A stretch of DNA of 52,792 nucleotides from Holophagales bacterium UBA5704 (GCA_002420005.1 DIHE01000076.1:1-52792), one strand, 5' to 3'. Positions 9,495 to 19,414 are shown, numbered from the stretch's first letter. Program-made: numbers and translations. Notes: generated by a model from the sequence alone, not told the origin.

Positions 9495-12400
9495 CGAGGT
9501 CCCTCCCCACGTTCCCGCAACGGGTGGAGCAGACGGAGGGCGGGGCGGGTCTGGTAGAGCTCGCGGTCGCGGCGATGGATCTCGCCGGCCGGGAAGCTCT
9601 CGCCCTCCGGATACGGGTATTGCGACATGCCGTGGAACGGCAACGGCTCGACGGTCTGCGAAAAGGCGGTGTTGGCGTCCGCGTCCTTGGCCCAGCCATC
9701 GACCAGGAGCAGGAAGTCGCGCCGCCAGCCCGCCGGCAGGTCCGGCAGGGCTCCGGCGTCGAAATGCAGCCGGATCTCGTCTCCGGAGCCCATGATCAGC
9801 AGGCGGTCGTCGATCTCGGCGAGCAGCGGCAGGACGTCGCCATAGCGGGTGTAGAGCCCCGGCGTGGGGTTCCACATCGACACCGGCATCCAGCTCTGAT
9901 AGTCGAAGCTCTCCGGCTGCTTGCGCTCGGGATGGATCACCGGCCGGGAGAACCCGCGGTAGGCGAACGAGGCGGCCTGCGGCGCGAGCCCGGTCAGCTC
10001 GGTCTCCGGCGCCTCGGTGTCCGTGGCGAGGAAGATCTCGTCCCAGTAGACGCAGAGGCTGGTGACGATCCGCACCTCGCGCGACGCCGAAAGGAACCTG
10101 TCCGTCAGGTCCACCACGATCGTCTTCGGCTTGCCCGCCGGAATCCCCATGTCGTCGATCACCGTCGCCCACTCTCCCCGCTCATTTTTCACCTGCAGGT
10201 ACGGGAAGACGAGCCCCGCCCGGGACTCCTGGGCGGCGCCGAGGAACGTGCTGCCGTCCGCCCAATCGACCCAGCCGGAAAGGACGAGGATCGCCCGGCC
10301 GTCCGCCGCCGCGTCTCCGAAGTCGAGGTCGAGCGTGTGCAGCTCGGCGATCCCCGCGGCGTTGCGGCGGAAGCCGTCCGGATAGCGCCGGTCGCGTGCC
10401 AGCAGGGGCTCGCGCACGTCGCCGCCGTGGCCGTCCACCGCGCGCACCGGAGGGATCTTCTCGCGCACGCCGAACAGCCGGAAGTCCGGAAACGGCGGCG
10501 CCTTGAACTTGTCGTTGGTGAAGATCTCCACCTCCGCCGGATGATCGACGGCGAACAGCTTCACCTGGTCGAGGTAGGCGACCTCGCGCAGCTCCTCGGT
10601 GATGCGGATCTCATACCGCCCGTCCACCGGCACCAGGGACGTGCCGCGGATCTGCACGAACTCGTCGTGATCCACCGGGAAGTAGGTGCCGTCCCCGGCG
10701 CTGGCACCGAGCGGCGCGACGCCCAGGACGTCGGTGATGAACTCGAATTCACGCCCGTTCCAGGTGAAGATCATCGGGCAGGAGCCGGAGAGCCGCGGCG
10801 CCTCCTTGAACGCGAGGGCGCCCGGCGTCTGCTTCGTCTCGTTCTGGATCAGGCCGTTCGGCCAGGTGATGCGCACCGTGTCGATCGTGTCGTGGGGGCC
10901 GACGCCGAAGTGCAACGGCAGGCCGCGGTAGAGCTTCTTCTGGTAGGACGAGCCGGCGCGCACCTCCACCTCGGCGCCGGGGGCGAGCTTCAGGTTCTTC
11001 ACCCCTTCCAGGGCGACGGTGAGCCGGCGGTTCGGCGTCTCGACGGCGTTCTGCAGCCGCCGCAGAGCGCCGTCCTTCCCCACCGCGGCCAGATCGACGC
11101 GCCCGTCGCCGTCGAAGTCGGCGGCGGCGAGCGCCACCGAGTCCGCCAGCGTCACCGGCACCGCGGCGCCACGGTTGTCGAGATCGACCGGCACCCAGGG
11201 CGCCGCCGGCAGCTCCGCATCCACCGCGAGACGGCCCTGCAAGACCCGCTGGTTGCGCAGCAGCCGGCCCGGCACCGCCAGGTCCGTCCAGCCGTCGCGG
11301 TCCACGTCCTCGGCCTGGACGAAGGCGGCGCCCGCGGGGATGCCGTCGAACGGCTCGGCCTGGTAGATCCCGCTCAGGCGGTCGCGGTAGATCACGCCGC
11401 TGCGGCCGGCGTAGGACACCGCGAGGTCGAGGCCCTGCGCATCCGCCACCAGGTCGAAGACGGCGGCGGCGACGGCCGGCGCGGCGACGAACGGGAACCG
11501 CGCGGTCTCGTCGCTCCAGCCGGCCGGCCCCTGGTTGCGCAGGAGCGCCGCGCCGTCGCCGAGGAGGACCAGGTCCTGGTCGTAGTCGTGATCGACATCG
11601 AGCCAGACGGCGGTGCGGAAGCCACCGGCGGGCAGGCTCGCGGCCACCTTCTCGAACCGGCCCCCGCCGGCGTTGCGCCACAGCGAGACCCCCGGCGCCA
11701 GCACCGCGAGATCGGCCAGGCCGTCGTTGTCGAAATCGCCCGGCGCCACGGCGGTGACGCCGCGCACCTCCTCCAGGCCGGTCGCCGCCACCTTCTCCGC
11801 TCCGCTGCGCCAGAGGCCGATGCCGGCGGCCGAGGCGGCCAGCAGGTCGGGGCGGCCGTCGCCGTCCGCGTCCAGCACTTGCAGGGTGGCGGTCGCCGCA
11901 TCGAGCCCGGCGGCGAGCGGGGCCGGCTCCCACCGCGGCTCCGCCGGCCGCGCGGCGGCCACCGGGTGCGGCTCGATCTCGTCGAGGATCTCGGAGTACC
12001 AGCTCCACTCCAGGTCCTCCGGGATCACCGCTCCTTCCTGCGCCGCCTTGATCTCCTTGAACAGCGCCAGCTCGCGGGCGGAGTCCTCGCTGCGGCCGGC
12101 CTGCTTGTAGGCGTTGAACAGCTGGAAATGCGGCCCGGCGAGGCGCGGCGCGAGGCGGGCCGCGGCCTCGAAGTGCTCAAGGGCGAGCTCGGGCTTGCCG
12201 TTCAGCTTGTAAAGGGTGCCCAGGTTGTAGTGCGACACCGGCTCGTCCGGCACCCGCGCGAGCATCCCTTCGAGTTGCGCGATCGCCTTGTCGTACTGCG
12301 ACTCGCGTTTCCAGGCGATGCCCAGGTTGAACCAGGTGTGCGGCAGCTCCGGCGCCTCCCGCTGCACCTTCTCCAACTCGGCCACTCCCTCCGCCGTCTT

Positions 12401-12625
12401 GCCGGCCTTGAGCAGCGCCAGGGCGAAGTTCAGCCGCTCGCGGGGCGAGGCGGGGGCCAGCTCCAAGGCCTTCTGGAATTCCTCCACCGCTTCATACTGC
12501 GTCGTCGGATTTTCGTAGAACGCCTTGCCCAGGTTGCGGTGGTGCCAGAGAAGCTCCTCGCGGGCCGCCGGATCGTCCGGCGCCCCCGCGGCGGCCAACA
12601 GCAGGCCCAGAAACGCCCATTTCAC
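9491..12625 (-). CDS. Secreted TPR - FG-GAP - ASPIC fusion protein
   Basis: 1044 residues. A signal peptide (WAFLGLLLAAAGA) precedes about four TPR units (residues 25-190), then FG-GAP/VCBS blades with DADGDGRPD and DFDNDGLAD loops. An ASPIC domain (GSSYQKKLYRGLPLHFGVG, WPNG) follows. Unlike its neighbours, it then has a further region of about 420 residues starting at CPMIFTWNGREFEF, with no family that I recognise. GTG start in a GTGA overlap with the preceding stop; ATGA overlap with the cytochrome gene that follows. The TPR part may dock other operon products. It is the largest FG-GAP protein here, and its extra C-terminal part may be the functional head. Confidence 0.87.
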   Translation of the reverse strand: MKWAFLGLLLAAAGAPDDPAAREELLWHHRNLGKAFYENPTTQYEAVEEFQKALELAPASPRERLNFALALLKAGKTAEGVAELEKVQREAPELPHTWFNLGIAWKRESQYDKAIAQLEGMLARVPDEPVSHYNLGTLYKLNGKPELALEHFEAAARLAPRLAGPHFQLFNAYKQAGRSEDSARELALFKEIKAAQEGAVIPEDLEWSWYSEILDEIEPHPVAAARPAEPRWEPAPLAAGLDAATATLQVLDADGDGRPDLLAASAAGIGLWRSGAEKVAATGLEEVRGVTAVAPGDFDNDGLADLAVLAPGVSLWRNAGGGRFEKVAASLPAGGFRTAVWLDVDHDYDQDLVLLGDGAALLRNQGPAGWSDETARFPFVAAPAVAAAVFDLVADAQGLDLAVSYAGRSGVIYRDRLSGIYQAEPFDGIPAGAAFVQAEDVDRDGWTDLAVPGRLLRNQRVLQGRLAVDAELPAAPWVPVDLDNRGAAVPVTLADSVALAAADFDGDGRVDLAAVGKDGALRRLQNAVETPNRRLTVALEGVKNLKLAPGAEVEVRAGSSYQKKLYRGLPLHFGVGPHDTIDTVRITWPNGLIQNETKQTPGALAFKEAPRLSGSCPMIFTWNGREFEFITDVLGVAPLGASAGDGTYFPVDHDEFVQIRGTSLVPVDGRYEIRITEELREVAYLDQVKLFAVDHPAEVEIFTNDKFKAPPFPDFRLFGVREKIPPVRAVDGHGGDVREPLLARDRRYPDGFRRNAAGIAELHTLDLDFGDAAADGRAILVLSGWVDWADGSTFLGAAQESRAGLVFPYLQVKNERGEWATVIDDMGIPAGKPKTIVVDLTDRFLSASREVRIVTSLCVYWDEIFLATDTEAPETELTGLAPQAASFAYRGFSRPVIHPERKQPESFDYQSWMPVSMWNPTPGLYTRYGDVLPLLAEIDDRLLIMGSGDEIRLHFDAGALPDLPAGWRRDFLLLVDGWAKDADANTAFSQTVEPLPFHGMSQYPYPEGESFPAGEIHRRDRELYQTRPALRLLHPLRERGEGPR

Positions 12626-14367
12626 GGAACGGCTCCCTCCTCGCGAAGCGTGGTCAGGCGATCGACCGGCGCGGACACCGTCTGCTTCCTCCCGCTCGGC
12701 CAGCGGATCTCGACGGCGTCGATCTTATCCGCAGATCCCAGGCCGAAGTGCAACCGGGTGGTGCTCTGGCCGGCGTAGCCGTTGCCGCCGTTGACCTCGC
12801 GGATCCAGGTCCGCCCGCCGGAGCGCACGGTCACCCGCGCGCCGATCGCGTCGCGGTTCGAGACCGTGCCCACGAGCTGCAGCCCCAGCCAGTGACCGGC
12901 CCCTTCGCTCACATTGCGATAGAGCAAGGACTCCTGGTCGGCGTTCGTCTGCACAAAGTCGAGCCGGCCGTCGTGATCGAAGTCGGCCACCGCCACGCCG
13001 CGCCCGTCGCGGTCGTTGTCCACCCCGGCCGCGGCGGAGACCTCCTTGAACGTCTGATCCCCCAGGTTGCGGAACAGCTTCTTCTTCTGGTACCCGCTCC
13101 AGCTCATGTCGCGGATCGCCGGCCAGCTGTTGACGTCGGTGAAATCGACGCCCGGGCGGATGATCATTTCGAGCAGCACCGGAATGTAGTTCTCCGCGCT
13201 CGCCGAGCGCAGGCCGTTGGCGGCGAACAGGTCCTCCCAGCCGTCGTTGTCGAAATCCGCGAACTTGGCGCCCCAGCCCCACAGCGTGTTGCAGGTGCCG
13301 GTCTCCTTGGACAGATCGGTGAACGTGCCGTCGCCGTTGTTGTGCCACAGCATGTTGCACTCTTTCATGTATTCATCGGTGATATTGGTCACGTACACGT
13401 CGAGCCAGCCGTCGCGGTCGTAGTCGCCCATGTCGACGTTCATGCCTTTTTTCGTATCGATCCCGATGGCTTCCTTCGTGGCGTCGCGGAACGTGCCGTC
13501 GCCGTTGTTCCAGAACAGGCGGTCGGTGCCGTAGTCGCCGGCCAGATAGAGGTCCTGGTCGCCGTCGTTGTCGAGGTCGGCGTGCCCGGCGTCCAGGGTC
13601 CAGCCGGTGTGCCCGGTGAGCCCCGCCTTCTCCGTCACCTCGACGAATCGGATCTCCGGTGAACCGGGGGAGGTCACGTTCTTCCACAAGGTCACGCCGC
13701 CGCCGTTCTTCGCATTGTCCAGATTGTCCGGCAGCACGTGCGGCGTCGGCAAGTCGATCAGGCTCACCGGCTGGAAGTAATTGCCGAGCAGCACATCGAG
13801 GCGGCCGTCGTTGTCGAAGTCAAAAGTGATCGCAGCGATCGAGTTGCCGAACTTGTCGAGCCCGGAGGTGGCGGAGACGTCGCGAAACGTTCCATCGCCC
13901 TGGTTGCGGAAAAGGACCGGCGTGCCGAAGCGGGCCAGCAGCAGGTCAGCCCGTCCGTCGTTGTCGGCATCGAGCCAGAGCGCATCGGCGACGATCGACT
14001 TCGGGTCGTTGCCACCGGTCACCCCCGCCGCGGTGCCCACCTCGGTGAACGCGAGCTTGCCGGAGGGCACGAGCTCGTTGCGCAGCAGGTGATGCGGCCG
14101 GCCGGCGTCGGAATCGACCACGAAGAGATCGAGATCGCCGTCGCCGTCATAGTCCGCCACCGCCGAGGCGGCGCCGCCTGCGGTGAACATGCCGAGCACG
14201 TCGCCGTGCTTGCCGGCGAATTTCCGGGTGTGATGGAGCACCCGCGCGCCGGCCGCCCCGCCGATCTCCTCGAAGCGGATCGGCGCGGGTCCTCCCTGGG
14301 CCAGGCACGGCCACGCCGCGAGCATCCCGAGCAGCCCGAGCACCACGAACCGGCGGCCGGCGTTCAT
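12622..14367 (-). CDS. Secreted FG-GAP/ASPIC (CRTAC1-type) protein, paralogue A
   Basis: 581 residues: signal peptide (LGLLGMLAAWPCLAQ), then FG-GAP/VCBS blades with YDGDGDLD, DNDGRAD and DFDHDGRLD calcium loops, and a C-terminal ASPIC domain (NGYAGQSTTRLHFGLG, WPSGRKQ). Long stretches match the 579-residue protein two genes upstream (both contain ATKEAIGIDTKKGMN and VTNITDEYM), so they arose by duplication, with the TPR gene now between them. ATG start inside an ATGA overlap. Probably exported and calcium-binding; the ligand is unknown. Confidence 0.9.
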   Translation of the reverse strand: MNAGRRFVVLGLLGMLAAWPCLAQGGPAPIRFEEIGGAAGARVLHHTRKFAGKHGDVLGMFTAGGAASAVADYDGDGDLDLFVVDSDAGRPHHLLRNELVPSGKLAFTEVGTAAGVTGGNDPKSIVADALWLDADNDGRADLLLARFGTPVLFRNQGDGTFRDVSATSGLDKFGNSIAAITFDFDNDGRLDVLLGNYFQPVSLIDLPTPHVLPDNLDNAKNGGGVTLWKNVTSPGSPEIRFVEVTEKAGLTGHTGWTLDAGHADLDNDGDQDLYLAGDYGTDRLFWNNGDGTFRDATKEAIGIDTKKGMNVDMGDYDRDGWLDVYVTNITDEYMKECNMLWHNNGDGTFTDLSKETGTCNTLWGWGAKFADFDNDGWEDLFAANGLRSASAENYIPVLLEMIIRPGVDFTDVNSWPAIRDMSWSGYQKKKLFRNLGDQTFKEVSAAAGVDNDRDGRGVAVADFDHDGRLDFVQTNADQESLLYRNVSEGAGHWLGLQLVGTVSNRDAIGARVTVRSGGRTWIREVNGGNGYAGQSTTRLHFGLGSADKIDAVEIRWPSGRKQTVSAPVDRLTTLREEGAVP

Positions 14368-15098
14368 TCGCCCTCCACCAGGGGCAACAGGTCGGTGTCC
14401 ACCCGCTTGTTGGGATCCAGCTGCTCGTTGATGTAGGTGCCCAGCTCCTCGGCATTGCCGCTGCGCGCCAGGCGCGCCTGGAGCTGCGGCTCGCCGGGGA
14501 AGAGGGTGAGCCCCTCCTGCCAGACCGCCTTCGCCTTGTCGAGCTGCTCGGTCTTGAAATAGCCGTCGCCCAGGGCGATGAACGAGCGGGCATAGACCCG
14601 CCTCTTCTTCTCCTCGCGGCGGGCGATGCCCACCGCCTCCTCCAGGTCGGCGACGCCGAGCGGCGCACGGCCGAAGATCACCGGCCAGTACAGATAGCTG
14701 TTGCCGCGGGTGAACAAGGCGAGCCAGCTCTTGCGGATCTCGATCGACTTGGAAAACCGGGTGAGCGCATCGTTGGCCAGGATCACCTGGGTGATCGAGC
14801 CGGCGGCGGGGATCTTGTCCACGTAAGCGAAGCCGAAGTTCAGCCAGGCGTTGGCGGCCTGCGGATGGTCCGTCACCAGCTTCTCGAAAAACGCGATGCA
14901 GCGGTCGTACTCGCCGGCCTGGATCACCGCCATCCGGTAGGCGCTGGCGGCGCGCAGGTTCTCGGGGTCCGCCGCCACCGCCGCCTCCAGCCGCGGCAGG
15001 GCCGCGGCCGCCTCCGCGGGCGTACCGGCGCGGGCGGCGGCGGGCAGGACGGTACAGACGGCGAGCGTGAGCAGGACGGCACAGGCGATGCGTTTCAT
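14364..15098 (-). CDS. Small secreted TPR protein
   Basis: 244 residues beginning with a signal peptide (IACAVLLTLAVCTVLPAAARA), followed by degenerate TPR units: PENLRAASAYRMAVIQAGEY, QAANAWLNFGFAYV and SFIALGDGYFKTEQLDKA. There is no catalytic motif. It sits between two closely related FG-GAP paralogues and overlaps both by four bases. An adaptor or scaffold role for the exported FG-GAP proteins is inferred from the operon and the repeat type; nothing in the protein specifies a partner. Confidence 0.85.
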   Translation of the reverse strand: MKRIACAVLLTLAVCTVLPAAARAGTPAEAAAALPRLEAAVAADPENLRAASAYRMAVIQAGEYDRCIAFFEKLVTDHPQAANAWLNFGFAYVDKIPAAGSITQVILANDALTRFSKSIEIRKSWLALFTRGNSYLYWPVIFGRAPLGVADLEEAVGIARREEKKRRVYARSFIALGDGYFKTEQLDKAKAVWQEGLTLFPGEPQLQARLARSGNAEELGTYINEQLDPNKRVDTDLLPLVEGE

Positions 15099-16834
15099 TT
15101 GGAATCCCCTTCCACCAGACGGACGTAGCGGCCGGCCGGGAGATTTTCGAGCACCTGGCGGCGGCCGGAGGGCCAGAGGACCTCCAGCTTGTCGATGCGC
15201 TCCGCTGTTCCCAGGCCGACGTGAAGACGGCGGCTGCTCTGCGCCGCGAAACCGTTGCCGCCATCGACAAAACGCAGCTGCGTCCGGCCTCCGGCGGTCA
15301 CCTTGACAACCGCTCCGATCGCCTCGCGGTTGCCGTCGCGCCCTTCGAGCAGGAAACCGGCCCAGCGCGCGGAGGCGGGCGATTGATTGCGATAGAGAAA
15401 CGGCAGGTTGTTGGCATTCGCCACAAACAGGTCGAGCCGGCCGTCGTTGTCGAAGTCGGCCACCGCGATGCCGCGGCCGTCGCGCGTCGCATCGAGACCG
15501 TGGCGCGCCGCTTCGTCCTTGAACAGCCCGCCCCCCTGGTTGTGAAACAGCCGCTTCTTCTGATAGCCGGAGAGGCTTTTCTTTCCCATCGGCGGCCAGC
15601 TCCGCGCATCGGCGAGGTCCACACCCGGGCGCACGATCATCTCGAAGACGTCCGGCACATAGCTCTGCGGCCCGGCGGAGACCCAGCCGTTGACCACGTA
15701 GAGATCGAGCCAGCCGTCGTTGTCATAGTCGAAGAACTTGCCGCCCCACCCCCAGCCGGTGTCATGGGTGCCGGTCTCCCGCGACACGTCCGAGAACGTC
15801 ACCTTGCCGTCCGGCCCCGGGCCGTTGTTGCGCCACAGGAAGTTGCCTTCCCGCATGTACTCGTCGGTGATGTTGGTGACGAAGACGTCCAGCCAGCCGT
15901 CGTTGTCGTAATCGCCCCACTCGGCGTTCATCCCCTTCTTGGTGTCGATGCCGATCGCCTCCTTGGTGGCATCGCGGAAGGTGCCGTCGCCGTTGTTGAC
16001 GAAAAAGCGATCGGTGCCGAAATCGCAGGCCACGTAGAGGTCGTCGTCACCGTCCAGATCGGCGTCGGCGTGGCCGAGGTCGAGCGTCCAGCCGGAGAGG
16101 GCGAAACCGGCCTCCTTGGTGGTGTCGCGGAACGTGCCGCCGCCCAGGTTCTTCCACACCGTCAGGCCGCCGCCGTTGTTCGCCGTCTCGAAGCTCTCGG
16201 GGAAGAAGCGCGGCGTGTCCGGCTTGAACAGATTGACCGGCTGGAAATAATCACCGACGAAGAGATCCACCCGGCCGTCGCGGTCGTAGTCGAAGGCCAC
16301 CGCGGTGATCGAGTTGGCATAGCGGTCGAGGCCCGCCTGGCGGGTCACCTCGCGGAAGCGGACGTTCCCGGCGGCGTCCGGCCCCTCATTGTGAAACAGC
16401 TGATTCCGGCCGAAGCGCACCACGAAGAGATCCGGGCGGCCATCCCCGTCGTAGTCCAGCCAGAGCGCATCCGCCGAGGCGTTCGCCGCGTCGTTGCCCG
16501 CCGCCACACCGGCCGCGGCGGCCACGTCGGTGAACGTGAAATCGCCGTTGTTGCGGAAGAGGCGGTTCCGGCTCCCCTGCGCCGAATCGGTGACGAACAG
16601 GTCTTCGAAGCCGTCGCCGTCGAAGTCCGCCACCGCCGCCGCCGCGCCCAGGGCGGTATAGCCCGCCATGATGTCGGCATAGGGATTTTCAAAGCTCCGG
16701 TTGGTGTGCGGCACCGCCACCCCGGCGGCTTCCGTCACGTCCGCGAACCACCGCTCCCCGGAGGCTGCCGCCGGCGGGGCCGGCTGGACGGTCAGCACGA
16801 TCCCTGCGGCCAGAACCCAAGCTGTCCCCTTCAT
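15095..16834 (-). CDS. Secreted FG-GAP/ASPIC (CRTAC1-type) protein, paralogue B
   Basis: 579 residues. A signal peptide (VLAAGIVLTVQPAPPAAA) is followed by F-x-DVT-x-AAGV, FG-GAP blades with DFDGDGFED, DYDGDGRPD and DYDNDGWLD loops, and an ASPIC C-terminus (NGFAAQSSRRLHVGLG, WPSGRRQ). Most blades align without gaps to paralogue A downstream, including the segment with ATKEAIGIDTKKGMN, which marks a local duplication. ATG start in an ATGA overlap with the first gene of the operon. Likely exported; function unknown. Confidence 0.9.
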   Translation of the reverse strand: MKGTAWVLAAGIVLTVQPAPPAAASGERWFADVTEAAGVAVPHTNRSFENPYADIMAGYTALGAAAAVADFDGDGFEDLFVTDSAQGSRNRLFRNNGDFTFTDVAAAAGVAAGNDAANASADALWLDYDGDGRPDLFVVRFGRNQLFHNEGPDAAGNVRFREVTRQAGLDRYANSITAVAFDYDRDGRVDLFVGDYFQPVNLFKPDTPRFFPESFETANNGGGLTVWKNLGGGTFRDTTKEAGFALSGWTLDLGHADADLDGDDDLYVACDFGTDRFFVNNGDGTFRDATKEAIGIDTKKGMNAEWGDYDNDGWLDVFVTNITDEYMREGNFLWRNNGPGPDGKVTFSDVSRETGTHDTGWGWGGKFFDYDNDGWLDLYVVNGWVSAGPQSYVPDVFEMIVRPGVDLADARSWPPMGKKSLSGYQKKRLFHNQGGGLFKDEAARHGLDATRDGRGIAVADFDNDGRLDLFVANANNLPFLYRNQSPASARWAGFLLEGRDGNREAIGAVVKVTAGGRTQLRFVDGGNGFAAQSSRRLHVGLGTAERIDKLEVLWPSGRRQVLENLPAGRYVRLVEGDSK

Positions 16835-19194
16835 CGGCCTGGAACCTCGTAGTGCCTTTCGACCAGCCCTTTCCCTTCCGTGACCTGCACGATCCGCCCG
16901 GCGGCGACATCGCGAAACGTCTGCACGGTGCCCGAGGCCGGCCAGCGCACCGTCAGCTCCTCCACCCGGGTGGCCTCCCCGAGCCCGAAATGCAGGCGCA
17001 GCGAGCTCTGCGAGGCATAGCTGTCCCCCAGCACCACCTCCTGCACCTGCTTGCGGCCCCCCGCCTGCACCGTCACCCGGGCGCCCACCCCGTCGCGGTT
17101 CGACTTCGTGCCCACCAGCTCCACCTGCAGCCAGGGACGTCCGGACCCCACGTCGTTGCGCAGCAAGGCATGGCGATCCGCGGACGCCGCCACCGCGAGA
17201 TCCATCGCGCCGCGGTTCCAGAAGTCCGCCATCGCCACGCCTCGGCTGTTGGTCAGCAGATCCGTGCCGGCGGCGCGTCCGATCTCGCGAAACGTTCCAT
17301 CCCCGTTGTTCAGGAGGTGCCGGTTGCGCTCCCAGCCATGCCAGGACTGGGTGCCGAAGTGCCGCGGATCGAAGAAGATCCCGGTCTTGTACTCCTTCTG
17401 GCTGCCCACCACGTTGTTCAGGAACTCGAGCTCGATCTCCGTGTCCGGGCCGTTGTAGACCCAGCCGTTGGCGCTGTAGAGGTCCTTCCAGCCGTCGTTG
17501 TCCAGGTCGGCGAAGACCGAGCCCCAGAACCAGCCGACCGGATTGGCGCCGGTCTTCCAGGAGACGTCCTCGAACGTCCCGTCGCCTCGATTGCGCAGCA
17601 GGTGGTTGCCCATGGCCATCTCCTGGAAGACCTGGACGAAACCGAAACCGGACTGGCGGAAGATCTGGAAATAGAGCGGCATGTCGCTCTTCCACACCCC
17701 TTGCCGCCAGGAGTTCGCCATGTAGCGCATGACGGTCGGCGCCTCGGCGAACCAGGCGTGCTCCGAGCGGATGTCCGCGGTGTACAGGTCGAGCCGGCCG
17801 TCGTTGTCATAGTCGCTGAACGAGGCGCTCATCCCCGCCCCATAGGCGAGGGCTCCGGCGTCCACCGTCACGTCGGTGAACGTCCCGTCCCCTTCGTTGC
17901 GATACAGCGTGCTACGGCCGAAGTCGTTGACCACGTAGAGGTCCGCGTCGCCGTCGTCGTCATAGTCGCCGAACGCCGAGCCCAGACAGAGACCGATCTC
18001 GCCGACGCCGGCCTCCTCGGTCACGTTGGTGAAACGGCCGTTCCCCTCGTTGCGGTAGAGCTGGTTGGGCTCGCCGTTCCTGGCATAGAAGGTGGTGGGG
18101 ATCTTCTCCCGGGGGTCGAGATACCGGCCCACGTAGAGGTCGAGGTCGCCGTCGTTGTCGTAGTCGGCCCAGGAGGCCACGGTGGTGCAGCAATCCGCGC
18201 CGATCCCCGACTCCGCGGTGACGTCGCGGAAGCGCAGGGTCCCGGAAGCATCCGGGCCGTCGTTGTGGAACAGCTGGTTGGGCTGGAACGTCCGGCTGAC
18301 GAAGAAGTCCTTCCAGCCGTCGTTGTCATAGTCCGCGAAGGTCCCCACCGAGACGCCGTCGAGGCCGGTGAGCCCCCAGGCGGTGGTGACGTCCTCGAAC
18401 GTCCCGTCACCGCGGTTGCGGAAGGCCTTGGACTCGACGCCGTCGGGGATGAACAGGTCGTGGAAACCGTCGTTGTCCACGTCCGCGGCGGTGATCCCTC
18501 CGGGTCCGTGGCGGATCATGCCGAAGCGCAGGGGCTCGGTGAGAAACGGCGGGTAGTAGCGGTTGGCGAAGCCGACACCGGCGGCCTCCGCCACGTTGGT
18601 GAACAGATCGCGCGCGCCGGTGTGGCGCTCCCCTTCGACCAGCGAGGCTGCGGTGATGCGCAGCCCCTCCGGCGTGCGGGTGAACCGCATCTTGAAGAAC
18701 CCGCGGTCGATCCCCGGCCGCGCGGCGCCGCGGGGCGTACCGATCGCCTCGAAGCGGACCTCACCGGCGAGCTCGTCCCCCTTCCAGGCCTCCAGGCGAT
18801 GGAGATGGATCCCCACCTCTTCGAGGGACGCGAAGCCGTCCAGGTACCGGCGCCACTCTTCCACCGCCCCGGCGCGGTCGAGACTTCCGGCGTCCGCCGC
18901 GAAGCGGAAGATGCCGATGCCGTCCTTCTCGCCGGTCTTCCGGAGCGTGGAGATCCCCAGGGGGGAGCCCTGGAAGCCGGAGCTGTAGAGCGTCTCGATG
19001 CCGGCCGCGTCGCGCGCTTCAACGGCCTTGGAGAGGGCGGCGAGAGTCTGCACCACGTCGCGGCCGGTCTCGAAGAACCGCCGCCCTTCGCGGTCGAAGT
19101 GGCCCAGGGACATCCAGGTTCCGCCGGCCAGAGCCAGCGGGGCGAGAACAACGAAGGTGAGGGTGCGGCGACGTGGCAGTCTCGTCTTGAACAC
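16831..19194 (-). CDS. FG-GAP/ASPIC protein with N-terminal anchor and extra N-terminal domain; first gene of the operon
   Basis: 787 residues. An arginine-rich start and one hydrophobic stretch (LTFVVLAPLALAGGTWMSLG) form an uncleaved anchor or signal. Residues about 35-190 form an alpha/beta region resembling NTF2-like folds (inference only). FG-GAP blades with DVDNDGFHD, DYDNDGWKD and DYDDDGDAD loops follow, and an ASPIC domain closes it (YASQSSLRLHFGLG). The start is GTG, five bases after GGGAG. The 220 bases upstream separate it from the SRPBCC gene, so the promoter of the whole operon should lie there. It overlaps the next gene by ATGA. Confidence 0.88.
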   Translation of the reverse strand: MFKTRLPRRRTLTFVVLAPLALAGGTWMSLGHFDREGRRFFETGRDVVQTLAALSKAVEARDAAGIETLYSSGFQGSPLGISTLRKTGEKDGIGIFRFAADAGSLDRAGAVEEWRRYLDGFASLEEVGIHLHRLEAWKGDELAGEVRFEAIGTPRGAARPGIDRGFFKMRFTRTPEGLRITAASLVEGERHTGARDLFTNVAEAAGVGFANRYYPPFLTEPLRFGMIRHGPGGITAADVDNDGFHDLFIPDGVESKAFRNRGDGTFEDVTTAWGLTGLDGVSVGTFADYDNDGWKDFFVSRTFQPNQLFHNDGPDASGTLRFRDVTAESGIGADCCTTVASWADYDNDGDLDLYVGRYLDPREKIPTTFYARNGEPNQLYRNEGNGRFTNVTEEAGVGEIGLCLGSAFGDYDDDGDADLYVVNDFGRSTLYRNEGDGTFTDVTVDAGALAYGAGMSASFSDYDNDGRLDLYTADIRSEHAWFAEAPTVMRYMANSWRQGVWKSDMPLYFQIFRQSGFGFVQVFQEMAMGNHLLRNRGDGTFEDVSWKTGANPVGWFWGSVFADLDNDGWKDLYSANGWVYNGPDTEIELEFLNNVVGSQKEYKTGIFFDPRHFGTQSWHGWERNRHLLNNGDGTFREIGRAAGTDLLTNSRGVAMADFWNRGAMDLAVAASADRHALLRNDVGSGRPWLQVELVGTKSNRDGVGARVTVQAGGRKQVQEVVLGDSYASQSSLRLHFGLGEATRVEELTVRWPASGTVQTFRDVAAGRIVQVTEGKGLVERHYEVPGR

Positions 19195-19414
19195 AGCGAC
19201 TCCCTGCTCGTTTCGTCAGAATCGACTTGATGGCCGAGCCAGGATATGACAGCCCTCTCTTGAGAAACGCGGGAAGGGCGGACCAAAAAGGATCTACGGG
19301 GGGCCGGAGCCCCAACTCGGCCGCAGCTCGAGCACGCCAGGAGCCTCGTCTTGCGCCACGGCTGGACTGCCCTGGTCTATCAGATCCTGAACCCCGCGAC
19401 CTCCCGGCGCCCGT
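19195..19414. promoter_or_regulatory. Upstream region of the FG-GAP operon
   Basis: A 220-base gap between the 3' end of the SRPBCC gene and the first FG-GAP gene, both on the minus strand. It is the only sizeable gap before the ten-gene run and must hold its promoter unless transcription reads in from the SRPBCC gene. I could not pick a convincing -35/-10 pair; a weak TATCCT-like box lies about 50 bases before the GTG. No hairpin with a U-tract was seen. Confidence 0.4.

Noticed and set aside
9524..12778. Open frame of 1084 codons on the plus strand
   Set aside because: Antisense to the TPR/FG-GAP fusion with the same low-complexity composition; no motifs or start signals.
12622..19194. CRISPR-like regular spacing in the FG-GAP genes
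   Set aside because: Periodic GTCGTTGTC-type sequence comes from calcium-loop codons (D-x-D-N-D-G); there are no constant repeats with unique spacers.
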